Shown here piece by piece: positions 34,183 through 43,201 of a stretch of DNA of 64,000 bases. The stretch is from Clostridium zeae. Lineage in GTDB: Bacteria; Bacillota; Clostridia; Clostridiales; Clostridiaceae. The stretch's first letter is position 1; each line of letters opens with the position of its first letter. The stretch covers positions 1,378,396 through 1,442,395 of the forward strand of contig NZ_BMBA01000001.1 of the NCBI RefSeq assembly GCF_017312485.1, given 5' to 3'. The notes under the pieces were generated by a model. The model was not told the DNA's origin, made no database searches, and worked only from the letters and a program-made list of their open reading frames with translations. Position numbers and translations under genes: made by a program.

Positions 34183-34569
34183 TTAATCTTGGGATCTTTT
34201 TAATCCCTTTTCCTTTTTTCCTATTGTATCTTCATATCTTGCAATTTTACCGTTTAAACGTTCTATAGTACTTTTCAGTTCTTCCATCTTTAATACAAGC
34301 TGATCACGCTGCTCCATTAGGAGTTCTTTTCTTGCTTCAACAGTGCCATCACCTTCTTGGAATAGGGTAACATACTCAATTAACACTTCAATAGGAAGAC
34401 CAGCACTTCTCATACATCTTATGAATTCAACCCATTTACAGTCTTCTTCTGTATAATCTCTTATTTTACTTTTACTACGGTTCACAGGAGGAATCAATCC
34501 GATACGTTCATAATAGCGGAGTGTATCCTGTGATAAATCAAATTTTTCACTTACTTCTGCAATCGTCAT
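34183..34569 (-). CDS. MerR-family regulator (AdhR/NmlR-like)
   Basis: A 128-residue MerR protein: HTH MTIAEVSEKFDLSQDTLRYY, wing with IPPVNRSKSKIRDYTEED, and a long dimerisation helix ending in basic residues. Two Cys lie in EEDCKWVEFIRCM, the region where AdhR/NmlR-type proteins keep a conserved cysteine that senses aldehydes or other electrophiles. It activates from a 19-bp-spaced promoter present before its own gene and before the flavodoxin/AKR operon at 2.6 kb. AGGAGG precedes the ATG. No classic target gene is adjacent here. Confidence 0.9.
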   Translation of the reverse strand: MTIAEVSEKFDLSQDTLRYYERIGLIPPVNRSKSKIRDYTEEDCKWVEFIRCMRSAGLPIEVLIEYVTLFQEGDGTVEARKELLMEQRDQLVLKMEELKSTIERLNGKIARYEDTIGKKEKGLKRSQD

Positions 34570-34594
34570 ATCATTTCACCTCCTAGTATTTAAC

Positions 34595-34625
34595 ATTATA
34601 AGGTTTGGAGTTAACTCCAAGTCAA
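34595..34625 (-). promoter_or_regulatory. MerR autoregulatory promoter with 19-bp spacer
   Basis: Minus-strand -35 TTGACT (34620-34625) and -10 TATAAT (34595-34600) are 19 bp apart. The spacer region holds the perfect 16-bp palindrome TTGGAGTTAACTCCAA (34605-34620). Confidence 0.88.
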
Positions 34626-34632
34626 TGGAATT

Positions 34633-35748
34633 TTATTCCGACTCCACAAAATCTAAGGTTAATCTACTTTCATGTATCAGATCCGTGAGTTTTTTATGCC
34701 ACTGAATATCTCTCCACATTCCTTTAAATTGCGGTCCGCAGAAGTTACTAGTAGCAATTGCAATCCATCTTCCAGTACTTATTGCCTCTTTAACTCCAAA
34801 TTCACAGAGCTCTTTCACCCAATCCCAATTAAGAAGAGGCCAATCCTTATAATCTACCACTCCCCAGCATTCAGTAGTTATAATTGGTTCTCCTGTCTTT
34901 ATAGACCATTGTGCCACATTCTCTATGTTCTTTGCCAAACAGTTCTTCCAATAGGATGGATTTTCTCTATACGTCTTCTCACCATACTTCGCAAGGTTAT
35001 CATATCCAATAGAATCAAATCTTTCATAGTTATAACCTACAACTTCATAAAAATCACTTGATTGAGCCATCCAAATGTGCGGTTCTATTAAATCCATATA
35101 AGATACATCTTCTTCGCTGTTGGTATATGGTATTACAAACGAATAACATAAAGGAATATCAGTATAGTATTGCCTTAAATATTTTATAGATTCCTTCATC
35201 CAATTACTAATTTCCTCGGAATCTCTAACAAATTGATCTTTTCCATATACACCTTCTAAAAATGGCGCCCAGCAAGTTAGTGGAAATTCATTGCATAAAT
35301 CTACATATAATATATTATCTATAAGCCCCCATTCTTTTATATAATCTAAAGTAATCTTCCACACTTGTCCATGATCTTCTGGAGTTCTTATGTTCATAGC
35401 TGTTTTACATTCATCTTCTCTAAACCAGGTAGATAAGGCTACTTTTATCTCATATTTCTTACATTTTTCTAGAAATTCCTTGAGATTATTATACACTGTT
35501 ACCTTATTTACAGATTGACTCCCCCAGGTCTGCAAATTCCAAAACGGTATCAAAGTCCACTCTTTAAATGCATCAGTAGCTAGGAGATGCGGATATGCAT
35601 CAATTCTCACCACATCATATCCTCTCTCTTTTAATTCTTCAAGAATCTTGTCCCAATCCTCGTATCCCGCACCAGGCCATCGTCTTTCAAGCCATGAAAA
35701 ATCCCACATAGTTATTGCTAATGGTCGATCTAAATTTAGTCTCCCCAT
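34633..35748 (-). CDS. Cellulase-like TIM-barrel glycosidase
   Basis: A 371-residue protein of the clan-A TIM-barrel type often annotated as a sugar-binding cellulase-like protein. The start MGRLNLDRPLAITMWDFSWL and the Glu pair in YVDLCNEF (~151, acid/base) and ITTECWGV (~290, nucleophile) support a retaining glycosidase. No signal peptide, so it is cytosolic and would act on imported oligosaccharides. It sits 29 bp upstream of the MerR promoter elements, but its transcription is separate. Substrate unknown; its -35 region and regulator were not identified. Confidence 0.82.
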   Translation of the reverse strand: MGRLNLDRPLAITMWDFSWLERRWPGAGYEDWDKILEELKERGYDVVRIDAYPHLLATDAFKEWTLIPFWNLQTWGSQSVNKVTVYNNLKEFLEKCKKYEIKVALSTWFREDECKTAMNIRTPEDHGQVWKITLDYIKEWGLIDNILYVDLCNEFPLTCWAPFLEGVYGKDQFVRDSEEISNWMKESIKYLRQYYTDIPLCYSFVIPYTNSEEDVSYMDLIEPHIWMAQSSDFYEVVGYNYERFDSIGYDNLAKYGEKTYRENPSYWKNCLAKNIENVAQWSIKTGEPIITTECWGVVDYKDWPLLNWDWVKELCEFGVKEAISTGRWIAIATSNFCGPQFKGMWRDIQWHKKLTDLIHESRLTLDFVESE

Positions 35749-35984
35749 AATTTCTCTCCTCTCTATTACAATAATTCCATATACAAATTAAATTAAAAAC
35801 GTTTATATATACTATCAACTTTCTAACTCAAGCTTTTAGCTGAATTGTATTAAAAATCAGAATACTAATTTCAATATTTTATATTATTTCACAATTTTTC
35901 CAATTTGAATTTAACACATTTAAGTACAAGAATCAATAAATATAATCCAAGAACTTTTTACAACTAATTAGAGAGTTCTTCAGT

Positions 35985-36803
35985 TTATATTTTTTTGTAA
36001 GTATCCTTCAATAATAACGCATCTTTTTCAACCATTGGTCCTTCTAAAATAACACAGCCCTTAATCTTAAAATCTTTTAAAGCTTTTAGGCATTCTAGAT
36101 AATTAAAATCGCTTTCTAATAAAGGAAGATGATGCTTCTCACCTTTTTCATTATAATTTATTCCTCCCATGTGAATATGCATATCATCTAAAGCAGGACG
36201 ACCAAGCTGCTCACCAATATATTGAAGTATTTTTGCAAAATCATTATAACCTTTTAAACACCCATTTCCTCTTGCATGAATATGAGAAAAATCTATACAT
36301 AGTTTACATGTGTTAACTTCCTTGCAAATAGAAACTAATTCCTCAAGTGTACCAAACTGAGTTCCTTTCCCTGTTGTCTCAAGTCTATAATCTACTCCAT
36401 TTTCATTAAGCCTTTGCAAATTTTCTTTTATCATTTTGTATGCTTCCTCTTTTGAATCTTTCAAATAAAATCCTGGATGAAATACTAGGCTTCTCCCCTT
36501 AACCTTTGCCAATCCTTCAGCAGCTTTTATAATTCTTTCTATCGACTGATCTTGTTTTTCAGTTTCATACGCATTTAGATTGATATAATGCGATCCATGA
36601 GCTGATAGATAAATATTGTTATCCATCTTAGCTTTCAAGATCGCCTCCTTATTTTTGTCTGTTACATTAACGTTTCTCACAAAAAGAAGCTCCATTGCAT
36701 CTAACCCTATGGACTTTATATACTTTATTCCCGAAGCATAGTTAATATTTTTTATTCCACTCCAAATTGGTAACCCTGAAATTCCAAATAATAATTCATC
36801 CAT
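35985..36803 (-). CDS. Endonuclease IV-like AP endonuclease/xylose-isomerase-fold protein
   Basis: A 272-residue TIM-barrel protein with the metal-ligand pattern of endonuclease IV: SAHGSHYINL, VFHPGFY, RLETTGK, CIDFSHIHARG, DMHIHMGG, KHHLP and ILEGP. Endonuclease IV cleaves DNA at abasic sites using three zinc ions. All ligand positions appear present, so activity is plausible, though such sequences can also be sugar isomerases. TGAGG lies before the ATG. It stands alone between the glycosidase and the divergent PadR gene. Confidence 0.8.
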   Translation of the reverse strand: MDELLFGISGLPIWSGIKNINYASGIKYIKSIGLDAMELLFVRNVNVTDKNKEAILKAKMDNNIYLSAHGSHYINLNAYETEKQDQSIERIIKAAEGLAKVKGRSLVFHPGFYLKDSKEEAYKMIKENLQRLNENGVDYRLETTGKGTQFGTLEELVSICKEVNTCKLCIDFSHIHARGNGCLKGYNDFAKILQYIGEQLGRPALDDMHIHMGGINYNEKGEKHHLPLLESDFNYLECLKALKDFKIKGCVILEGPMVEKDALLLKDTYKKI

Positions 36804-36930
36804 TTAATTTATCCTCACAGTATTTTCAAATACTAATTACCAAATTATTTGGTTCATTTTATTATTTCCTATTATAACGAATTAAATCTTAATTTAGATT
36901 AGTAAAAAACAGAAGAAAATTCGTAATGCT

Positions 36931-37007
36931 ATATGTCATTATTGACATATAGTTAATATTAATATACTATATAAATTATTGATTAACATATGTCATTTTT
37001 GACATAT
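36931..37007 (+). promoter_or_regulatory. Two PadR operators and promoter of the efflux operon
   Basis: ATATGTCATTATTGACATAT (36931-36950) and ATATGTCATTTTTGACATAT (36988-37007) are two near-identical palindromes of the PadR ATGT-N-ACAT type. The first contains a TTGACA -35 with a TACTAT -10 candidate 17 bp downstream. Confidence 0.8.
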
Positions 37008-37071
37008 AGAAATTAGTTTTAAATAAATTAATGCACATATGAAGTGCTACTATACTAAGGAGACTAAGTTT

Positions 37072-37641
37072 ATGAATAAATTGTCTTATGGGCTTCTCAG
37101 CCTATTATCTACAGAACCAATGACAGGTTATGATTTGACCACAAAAATAAATAGATTTTGGCGCTCTACTCACAGTGCCATATATCCTTTACTTTCTGAA
37201 CTAGAAGAAAAAGAACTAATAGCTTTAACTTTAGTAAATCAAAACGGAAAGCCTGATAAAAAGATATACAACTTAACAACGCAAGGGAAATCAGTTTTGC
37301 AGGATTGGTTCCTATCCGATACAGATGAAGCAGTTGTTAGAGATGAGATGACTTTAAAATTATATTGCATTAAATGTATGGATACTGATGCAGGAGAAAA
37401 GCTTCTTGATGAACTTGAAATAAAATACAAGAAAAAAATTGATCATTATAAAGGTTCAATAGAGAAACTTAAACTTATGTCAAGTGACACTTTAAAGAAC
37501 ACCTCTTCATCATTATTTGGTGGTTATATATTAACTCAAAGAGCTTTAAATGACGCTATACTGGGTTTAAAGTGGTGCCATTGGGTGAAAAAAGTATACA
37601 AACTGGAAGACTTCAGTTTTTTAGATGAAGATTTTAATTAA
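37072..37641 (+). CDS. PadR-family regulator
   Basis: A 189-residue PadR protein (group with C-terminal helical dimer domain): GLLSLLSTEPMTGYDLTTKI is the start of the winged helix, STHSAIYPLLSELEEKELI the recognition region and KKIYNLTTQGKSVL the wing. The ATG at 37072 has AAGGAG upstream; the longer frame is rejected. It precedes an MFS efflux gene by 17 bp, and two palindromic operators lie upstream, so it probably represses its own operon until a toxic compound binds. Confidence 0.93.
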   Translation: MNKLSYGLLSLLSTEPMTGYDLTTKINRFWRSTHSAIYPLLSELEEKELIALTLVNQNGKPDKKIYNLTTQGKSVLQDWFLSDTDEAVVRDEMTLKLYCIKCMDTDAGEKLLDELEIKYKKKIDHYKGSIEKLKLMSSDTLKNTSSSLFGGYILTQRALNDAILGLKWCHWVKKVYKLEDFSFLDEDFN

Positions 37642-37658
37642 GAAGGGAAGACAAATTA

Positions 37659-39170
37659 ATGGAAGCAAGAGTTTTAGAAAAACAATCCTTTAATAGAGAT
37701 ATTCATGGAAAAGAGTACAACAAAACACTACTCATTATTGCAATTATGGTTGGATCCTTTGTTTCAATTTTGAATCAATCAATACTATCTACTGCATTAC
37801 CTCAAATAATGGGATACTTCAAAATAACAGCAAGTACAGTACAGTGGCTTACAACAGCATTTATGCTTGTTAATGCTATAATGATTCCTTTAACAGCATT
37901 ACTACTTGAAAAGATTTCAACAAAAAAACTATTCATATTTTCAATGTTAATCTTTGGAGTCGGAACAATAATATGCGCTTTCTCTCCAAGCTTTGAAGTT
38001 CTTTTAATCGGAAGAGTCGTTCAAGCTATAGGGGCCGGAATAATGGCACCACTAATTAACACTGTGCTTCTTCTTATTTTTTCTCCTGAAAAAAGAGGTT
38101 CTGCAATGGGCTTATATGGCTTGGTTGTGTGCTTTGCCCCCGCAATAGGACCTACCTTAGCAGGAATTATTATCGACAGATTAAGCTGGCATTATTTATT
38201 CTACATGCTAATTCCAATAATAATTTTAGATATGATTTTCCTAACTTTCTTCATGAAAGATGTTATACCACTTAAAAGTCCTAAGATAGATTTTTTATCC
38301 ATTTCTCTATCCACCCTAGGTTTCGGAGCAATGTTATATGGTTTTAGTAATGCTGGAAACAACGGTTGGACTGATGCTACTGTTATTGTTAGCATAATTT
38401 CTGGTGCAATTATTAGTGCTTTATTTATATGGAGACAACTTGCAATGAAGAACCCAATGCTTGAAATGCGCGTATTCAAATCTAAGATATTTACCCTAAC
38501 TACTATAATAGGAAGTATTTTAAATATAGCATCTGTTGGATCAAGCATTATATTACCAATTTTCCTTCAAACTATACTAGGTAAATCAGCTTTTACAAGC
38601 GGATTAGTACTTTTGCCAGGTGCATTATTAATGGCAGTAATGATGCTAGTATCCGGACGTCTATTTGATAAGATTGGTGCAAAAAAATTAGCCATACCAG
38701 GTATTATACTTTTGATTATTGCCTCTATACCTTTTGCAAATTTGCATCAAGATGTATCTACTACTTATATTACTGTATTATACTCAATTAGATATGTTGG
38801 AATCGCACTTGTTATAATGCCAATGCAGACTGCAGGAATGAATGATTTGTCTAACAAACTACTTCCACATGCCACTGCAGTTGTTAATATGTCTAAACAA
38901 GTGGCAGGTTCAATTGGATCTGCAATTTTGATAACTGTAATGTCTAATGTGGCTAAATCCAATGCCCCTGACAAAGCACTTATGAAGACAAATGCATTAC
39001 TTTATAAATCAGAAATCTTGAACGCCACAATTAAAGGCATCAATACTACTTTTTTGTTCGTTATAGCTTTAACTGTAATTTCTTTAGTCTTATCTTTCTT
39101 TTTAAATGATAAGAAGAAAAATAAAGCACTTATAAATAATAATAATTTGGATCAAGAAATGGCCGTTTAA
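37659..39170 (+). CDS. MFS drug-efflux transporter (DHA2/EmrB-QacA type)
   Basis: A 503-residue major-facilitator protein with about 14 TM helices, typical of the DHA2 proton-coupled multidrug family. The TM1 loop NQSILSTALPQIMGYF, the motif A-like LLLEKISTKKLF and the motif C-like LYGLVVCFAPAIGPTLAG are visible. AGAAGGGAAG precedes the ATG. It is the second gene of a PadR-controlled operon and would pump a toxic compound out across the membrane; the compound is unknown. Confidence 0.93.
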   Translation: MEARVLEKQSFNRDIHGKEYNKTLLIIAIMVGSFVSILNQSILSTALPQIMGYFKITASTVQWLTTAFMLVNAIMIPLTALLLEKISTKKLFIFSMLIFGVGTIICAFSPSFEVLLIGRVVQAIGAGIMAPLINTVLLLIFSPEKRGSAMGLYGLVVCFAPAIGPTLAGIIIDRLSWHYLFYMLIPIIILDMIFLTFFMKDVIPLKSPKIDFLSISLSTLGFGAMLYGFSNAGNNGWTDATVIVSIISGAIISALFIWRQLAMKNPMLEMRVFKSKIFTLTTIIGSILNIASVGSSIILPIFLQTILGKSAFTSGLVLLPGALLMAVMMLVSGRLFDKIGAKKLAIPGIILLIIASIPFANLHQDVSTTYITVLYSIRYVGIALVIMPMQTAGMNDLSNKLLPHATAVVNMSKQVAGSIGSAILITVMSNVAKSNAPDKALMKTNALLYKSEILNATIKGINTTFLFVIALTVISLVLSFFLNDKKKNKALINNNNLDQEMAV

Positions 39171-39315
39171 TTTATAACTAAGTATTTGATTCAAAACATG
39201 TTAAAGCAAAATCAACCTTTAATGGTAAAAATAAACCTTAATGTTTATTTTTCCATATAAATTGATATAATTAAAGTAATTACATGCTAAACAAAAAATT
39301 TTAAGGAGCTAAAAA

Positions 39316-39741
39316 ATGAATCTTAGTGCTTTTAATTACGGAGCTAATGCTATTAGCTTTATAAAAAACGAAAAGAAATATGGTATGATATGCGCGTGGT
39401 CAATGCAGGCTGATTACGATAAAGTTCTAATGCTACTAGGTACTCAAAGTGTAACCGGAAAGAATATTAGTAAAGGCGATATCATAGGAGTTAGTGCATT
39501 GAATGAAAATCAACAGGATGTAGTTGATGCACTCGGCAACAGCCATTCAGATGATACAGATAAATTTACAGATATCAAATATACAGTTAATGATTCTGCC
39601 ATATTAATTGATGACGCAACCAATTGTATGCTTGTAGAAGTTCTGGATGTATTGCATCTTGAAGGAATTGAACAAGATAATTTAATCTATGGTCTTGTAA
39701 AATCCTTTGAAAGCAATGATAGCAAAAAATATACTTTATAA
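39316..39741 (+). CDS. Flavin-reductase-like FMN-binding protein
   Basis: A 141-residue protein of the split-barrel flavin reductase fold: MICAWSMQADYDKVLMLLG and GKNISKGDIIGVSALNENQ fit the flavin-binding core as seen in clostridial high-molecular-weight rubredoxin N-termini and related small proteins. Its length fits a single domain. AAGGAG precedes the ATG. A ~95-bp palindromic element begins 14 bp after its stop. It likely transfers electrons between flavin and a partner not visible here. Confidence 0.78.
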   Translation: MNLSAFNYGANAISFIKNEKKYGMICAWSMQADYDKVLMLLGTQSVTGKNISKGDIIGVSALNENQQDVVDALGNSHSDDTDKFTDIKYTVNDSAILIDDATNCMLVEVLDVLHLEGIEQDNLIYGLVKSFESNDSKKYTL

Positions 39742-39754
39742 CAATAATACCAAA

Positions 39755-39850
39755 GGGTTCCATTACGAAAACTTAAGTTATACATGTTTGATAATCGCGG
39801 CTTCTGGGAATTATCAGGCATGCATAACTTAATAGTTGAAGTTGGAACCC
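39755..39850. repeat. GGSTTCTG palindromic element, copy A
   Basis: Outer arms GGGTTCCA (39755-39762) and TGGAACCC (39843-39850), middle arms around AAGTTAT/ATAACTT and inner arm GATAAT/ATTATC (39790-39795 with 39810-39815) form a long interrupted hairpin. The octamer GGCTTCTG (39799-39806) is in the loop. Copy B shares most of the sequence but with different paired bases. Confidence 0.7.
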
Positions 39851-39872
39851 TATATCTGAAAACATAGTATTT

Positions 39873-39911
39873 TAACCGCACACTAAAATTATAAAAGTGT
39901 GCGGTTTTTTA
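39873..39911 (+). terminator. Terminator after the flavin-reductase-like gene
   Basis: AACCGCACACT (39875-39885) and AGTGTGCGGTT (39896-39906) form a perfect 11-bp stem followed by a run of T. Confidence 0.9.
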
Positions 39912-39981
39912 TTTAGTAGTATCATATTCTTAATTCTTTAATAAAATAATATTGAATCAAATTATTAGAGGAGATCTTAAT

Positions 39982-40908
39982 ATGCTTTCTAGAGGTGATT
40001 TTATAAGACAATCACTAGAATTACATCTCTTTTTCGCACGTATCATGAAAGAGCATTCATTCTTTTTACAAATAGGCTTCACTCCAAAAGATTCAGATTA
40101 TATGACACATGCAGATAACTTTCGTATGGAATTTGACAGACTTTTAGCAGAAGCCATTTCATTGTCTAACGGTATTGTTAGCTCTGAGGTATTATGTTCT
40201 GGAGAAGTAATAACGCCTTTCACATCGAAGGCTGAAGCAGCTTCAGCATATTTCACTGGAGTAAATATCCCTGTTAACTTAACTGAAGCAGAAGGCAATT
40301 TAGTTGGAGGTACTTTCAAAATTGATAGTGCTGTTCTTGAGCAAAGAGTATTTTCCCTTAATCACAGAATTATGTCCTTGGTAAATTCCCTAATAAAATT
40401 TAAAACCCTGCTACTATCAAATGTTTTATCTTGCAAAATGTTCACAGTTAATTATCCTTTACTTATAGATCATATTTTAAGAGAAGCTAAATTTTATTCT
40501 AATATTATTCTGAGCTTACAGAATAGAGAAGAAGTTGACTTACAAAAAGAAACTTATACTCAAGAAATCTTTTGGAACCGAATTATGGCAGAACATTCCA
40601 AATTTATTCGTGGACTTCTTGATCCAACAGAAAATGAACTTATTAAGACAGCTGATAACTTTGGAAATGAATTTGATCAATTGACAAAAGAAGCAAAAGA
40701 AGCTATGCAACAAACAATACCAAGCTCCCAAGTTACAGAAGACAGTCTTAATGCAACTATAGAAATTAGTAAGTTTAAAGCACAAGGAACTCAAGGCTTA
40801 TTAGAATGCAAGATCAAATCTATTATAATACCACTTTTAGCAGATCATACATTGCGTGAAGCAAATCATTATCTACGTCTATTAAAAATATTCAGTAAAT
40901 CTGAATAA
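39982..40908 (+). CDS. DUF2935 protein (two ferritin-like domains)
   Basis: A 308-residue protein of two DUF2935 helical bundles: ELHLFFARIMKEHSFFLQIG begins the first and EIFWNRIMAEHSKFIRGLLD the second. Each has Glu/His pairs (KEHSFF, AEHSKF, HILREAKFY, HTLREANHY) that could bind a di-metal centre as in ferritin-like folds. AGAGGAG lies before the ATG at 39982. It is a cytosolic protein of unknown activity, common in clostridia and bacilli. It stands alone between a terminator and a convergent hairpin. Confidence 0.9.
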   Translation: MLSRGDFIRQSLELHLFFARIMKEHSFFLQIGFTPKDSDYMTHADNFRMEFDRLLAEAISLSNGIVSSEVLCSGEVITPFTSKAEAASAYFTGVNIPVNLTEAEGNLVGGTFKIDSAVLEQRVFSLNHRIMSLVNSLIKFKTLLLSNVLSCKMFTVNYPLLIDHILREAKFYSNIILSLQNREEVDLQKETYTQEIFWNRIMAEHSKFIRGLLDPTENELIKTADNFGNEFDQLTKEAKEAMQQTIPSSQVTEDSLNATIEISKFKAQGTQGLLECKIKSIIIPLLADHTLREANHYLRLLKIFSKSE

Positions 40909-40959
40909 GCTCCATTATATTCAGTATTTTTCCAAAGCAGCCTTAACTAAGATAATCAT

Positions 40960-41011
40960 GATGAACAACTCTAATCCTAAAAATATAAGTTTAATTGTAG
41001 AGTTGTTCATC
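40960..41011. terminator. 14-bp perfect stem between convergent genes
   Basis: GATGAACAACTCTA (40960-40973) and TAGAGTTGTTCATC (40998-41011) pair exactly. It lacks a good T-run on either strand, so it may block convergent transcription weakly or act as an mRNA end. Confidence 0.5.
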
Positions 41012-41065
41012 TAAAGAGCATCGGATGTATAACCACTTTATTTCAACACGGTGCTTTAACATCGC
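41011..41065 (+). repeat. GGTGCTTTAAC repeat, copy 3
   Basis: CTAAAGAGCATCGGATGTAT through AACC and ATTTCAACACGGTGCTTTAA to CATCGC. GATGTATAACC and TTTCAACACGGTGCTTTAAC are shared with copy 1 (reverse strand) and copies 2 and 4. Confidence 0.65.
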
Positions 41066-41074
41066 TAAACATAT

Positions 41075-43192
41075 TTATAAAAATTCAAGTTCACTAAAAG
41101 CTTTTATAAATTCTTTTATTCCGTAATTCTCAAAATCCACTTCAATCATCATATCATCTTCTTTAAGAACTTTTCCTGTTCCATATTTTTTATGACGAAC
41201 CAGTTTTATGGATACTTCCGCTACTATTTCATTATCTATTTCAACTGCCACCTCAATTTCTGGTTCAGTTGCGATATTTACTTCTCCAACCACTACTTTT
41301 GTTGTTACTGTTTCTTCCTTGTATTCATTTCTTGCTTCTTGAATCTGCTTTTTTAGCTCTTGTAAATTAACATTAGAGCTTTTAACCTCATCACTCTCTA
41401 TGAGCTTGGTTGGTATCATGTGAATATATCTACTTTCCCCCGAGGCTACCCTTTGATAATCAGGATTTGTATAATAGGAAAGCTCTAGATAATCCTTTGC
41501 TCTCGTCATACCAACAAAAAATAGCCTCATCTCCTCTTCTTCTTCCATATCTCTTGTATTCAATGGAATCAATCCGTAATTTACACCTGTAATAAATACA
41601 TGCGAAAACTCTAACCCCTTAGAAGCATGTAAGGTCATAAGCTTAATTGAATCTGTATCACTACTTATATCCTTCTTCAGTATATTAACACCATATAAGG
41701 CAGAAGAGTTTACAAAATCCCTAAGCCCATCAAGAAATTTCATTTGCTTTTCTTTCACGTATTCCATAATAATATCAAGCAAAGTACAAATAGATTCTTT
41801 ATCCTCTTTGTAAGTAGCGGAAGTTGGTCTTATATATTTATCTAATTCAAAATAGTCATATATTTCTTTAGCTTTGGTTATTTCAGAACATTCCTTAAGA
41901 AACTGATACATTTTCATATATAGCTCTGATTTTTCTATGTTTTGCTCTCTCACTATCTTTCTCGCAACAGCTTCCTTTATTCGTTCACCATAATCTTTAT
42001 TACTAAGAACATGCACTACAGATGAAAAATCATTTGGATTCATAGAAAACCGTAAGAGTTTAATCATCCAATTAAGCACAGGAATATCACGTATATTTTT
42101 CTTCATAGATACTTCATAAGGAATTTCATTTTTCAAAAACACATCTTCAAAAACCTGAGATTGATTCTGCAACCGATAAAAAATCGCAATATCACTATAC
42201 CTTACACCTGATTTATGTATTTCCTTAATTTTATCAACAAGATAACAAGCTTCATTAAATGGATTATACTGCTTTTTCACTATAATCTTACTTCCAGGTT
42301 CACGCATTCCTTTTAATTCACTTCCGTCTAGTAAAAAACACCTAGCTGCTTCTAAAATAGAACTACTGGAGCGGTAATTAATTGGAAGAGACAGTTCCTT
42401 AGCTTTATATTTATGTTTTAATGTATAAAATACATTTAATGTACTTCCTCGCCAGCTATAAATAACCTGATTAGGGTCACCAACTGCAAATAATTTAGCA
42501 TCCGAACTTTTTAATCTATCAATAAACTCAAGCTGCTGTTTGTCACTGTCTTGAACCTCATCAATAATAATCCACTTTGGAGATACTATGTTATCCTCCA
42601 ATAAAAGATTTACATTTTCCAATATATCTGAAAAGGACATTTTATTTTGTTTTATTTTCCCTTCTCTTAGCAGCTGAACTAACTTAAATATATCATCATT
42701 ATACTTAGAAACCTTTTCCTCTTCTCTCTCTACAGCACTTGCCTGTTCCAGTCGTTTTTTCAGCCTATTTTTATACTTAATTGTCAGTTTTTCTTCATGT
42801 ATGATTTCCATGGCAATATCTAACTCTTCTTCAGGCTCTATTACTAAAAAATCCTTTGTATATCCTTTTTTCTCCACAGATAATCTATCTTTAAGCAAAT
42901 GAAGTGCAACACTATGAAAAGTTCCAAACCCCTTTAATTCTTCTAATTGTATACTGCGATCTAAAGCAAGTAATCTTTCTTTGATTTCATTAGCCGCTTT
43001 ATTAGTAAAGGTCAATACAATCATATCTTTATAACTGATGTTTTTGGCATAGTGAAGATATACAATCTTTGAAATTAGCACTGTTGTTTTACCACTACCT
43101 ACGTTTGCATTTACAACACATGCATCACTTTCATCTAAAACCGCTTCTTTTTGATATTCATTTAATCTCTCAATTTCTTTTTGGTAATGCAT
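41075..43192 (-). CDS. UvrD/Rep-type superfamily 1 DNA helicase
   Basis: A 705-residue SF1A helicase with all motifs: Q-motif LNEYQKEAV, I NVGSGKTTV, Ia LTFTNKAANEIKERL, II IIDEVQDSD, III VGDPNQVIYSWRGS, IV PINYRSSSS, V LMTLHASKGLEFSHV and VI LFFVGMTRAKDYLELS. The C-terminal 60 residues (VKLVRHKKYGTGKVLKEDDM on) resemble the PcrA Tudor-like end. It moves 3' to 5' on single strands in repair or recombination. It is the second gene of an operon with an MrfA-type helicase, 9 bp downstream with the RBS across the stop, so the two are translated together. Confidence 0.93.
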   Translation of the reverse strand: MHYQKEIERLNEYQKEAVLDESDACVVNANVGSGKTTVLISKIVYLHYAKNISYKDMIVLTFTNKAANEIKERLLALDRSIQLEELKGFGTFHSVALHLLKDRLSVEKKGYTKDFLVIEPEEELDIAMEIIHEEKLTIKYKNRLKKRLEQASAVEREEEKVSKYNDDIFKLVQLLREGKIKQNKMSFSDILENVNLLLEDNIVSPKWIIIDEVQDSDKQQLEFIDRLKSSDAKLFAVGDPNQVIYSWRGSTLNVFYTLKHKYKAKELSLPINYRSSSSILEAARCFLLDGSELKGMREPGSKIIVKKQYNPFNEACYLVDKIKEIHKSGVRYSDIAIFYRLQNQSQVFEDVFLKNEIPYEVSMKKNIRDIPVLNWMIKLLRFSMNPNDFSSVVHVLSNKDYGERIKEAVARKIVREQNIEKSELYMKMYQFLKECSEITKAKEIYDYFELDKYIRPTSATYKEDKESICTLLDIIMEYVKEKQMKFLDGLRDFVNSSALYGVNILKKDISSDTDSIKLMTLHASKGLEFSHVFITGVNYGLIPLNTRDMEEEEEMRLFFVGMTRAKDYLELSYYTNPDYQRVASGESRYIHMIPTKLIESDEVKSSNVNLQELKKQIQEARNEYKEETVTTKVVVGEVNIATEPEIEVAVEIDNEIVAEVSIKLVRHKKYGTGKVLKEDDMMIEVDFENYGIKEFIKAFSELEFL

Positions 43193-43201
43193 GTAGTCCT
43201 C

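Noticed and set aside
15667-36803. One co-regulated polysaccharide utilisation locus
   Set aside because: GH38, GH43, GH2/ABC and the cellulase-like gene are separate units on both strands with unrelated genes and terminators between, so a single locus is not supported.
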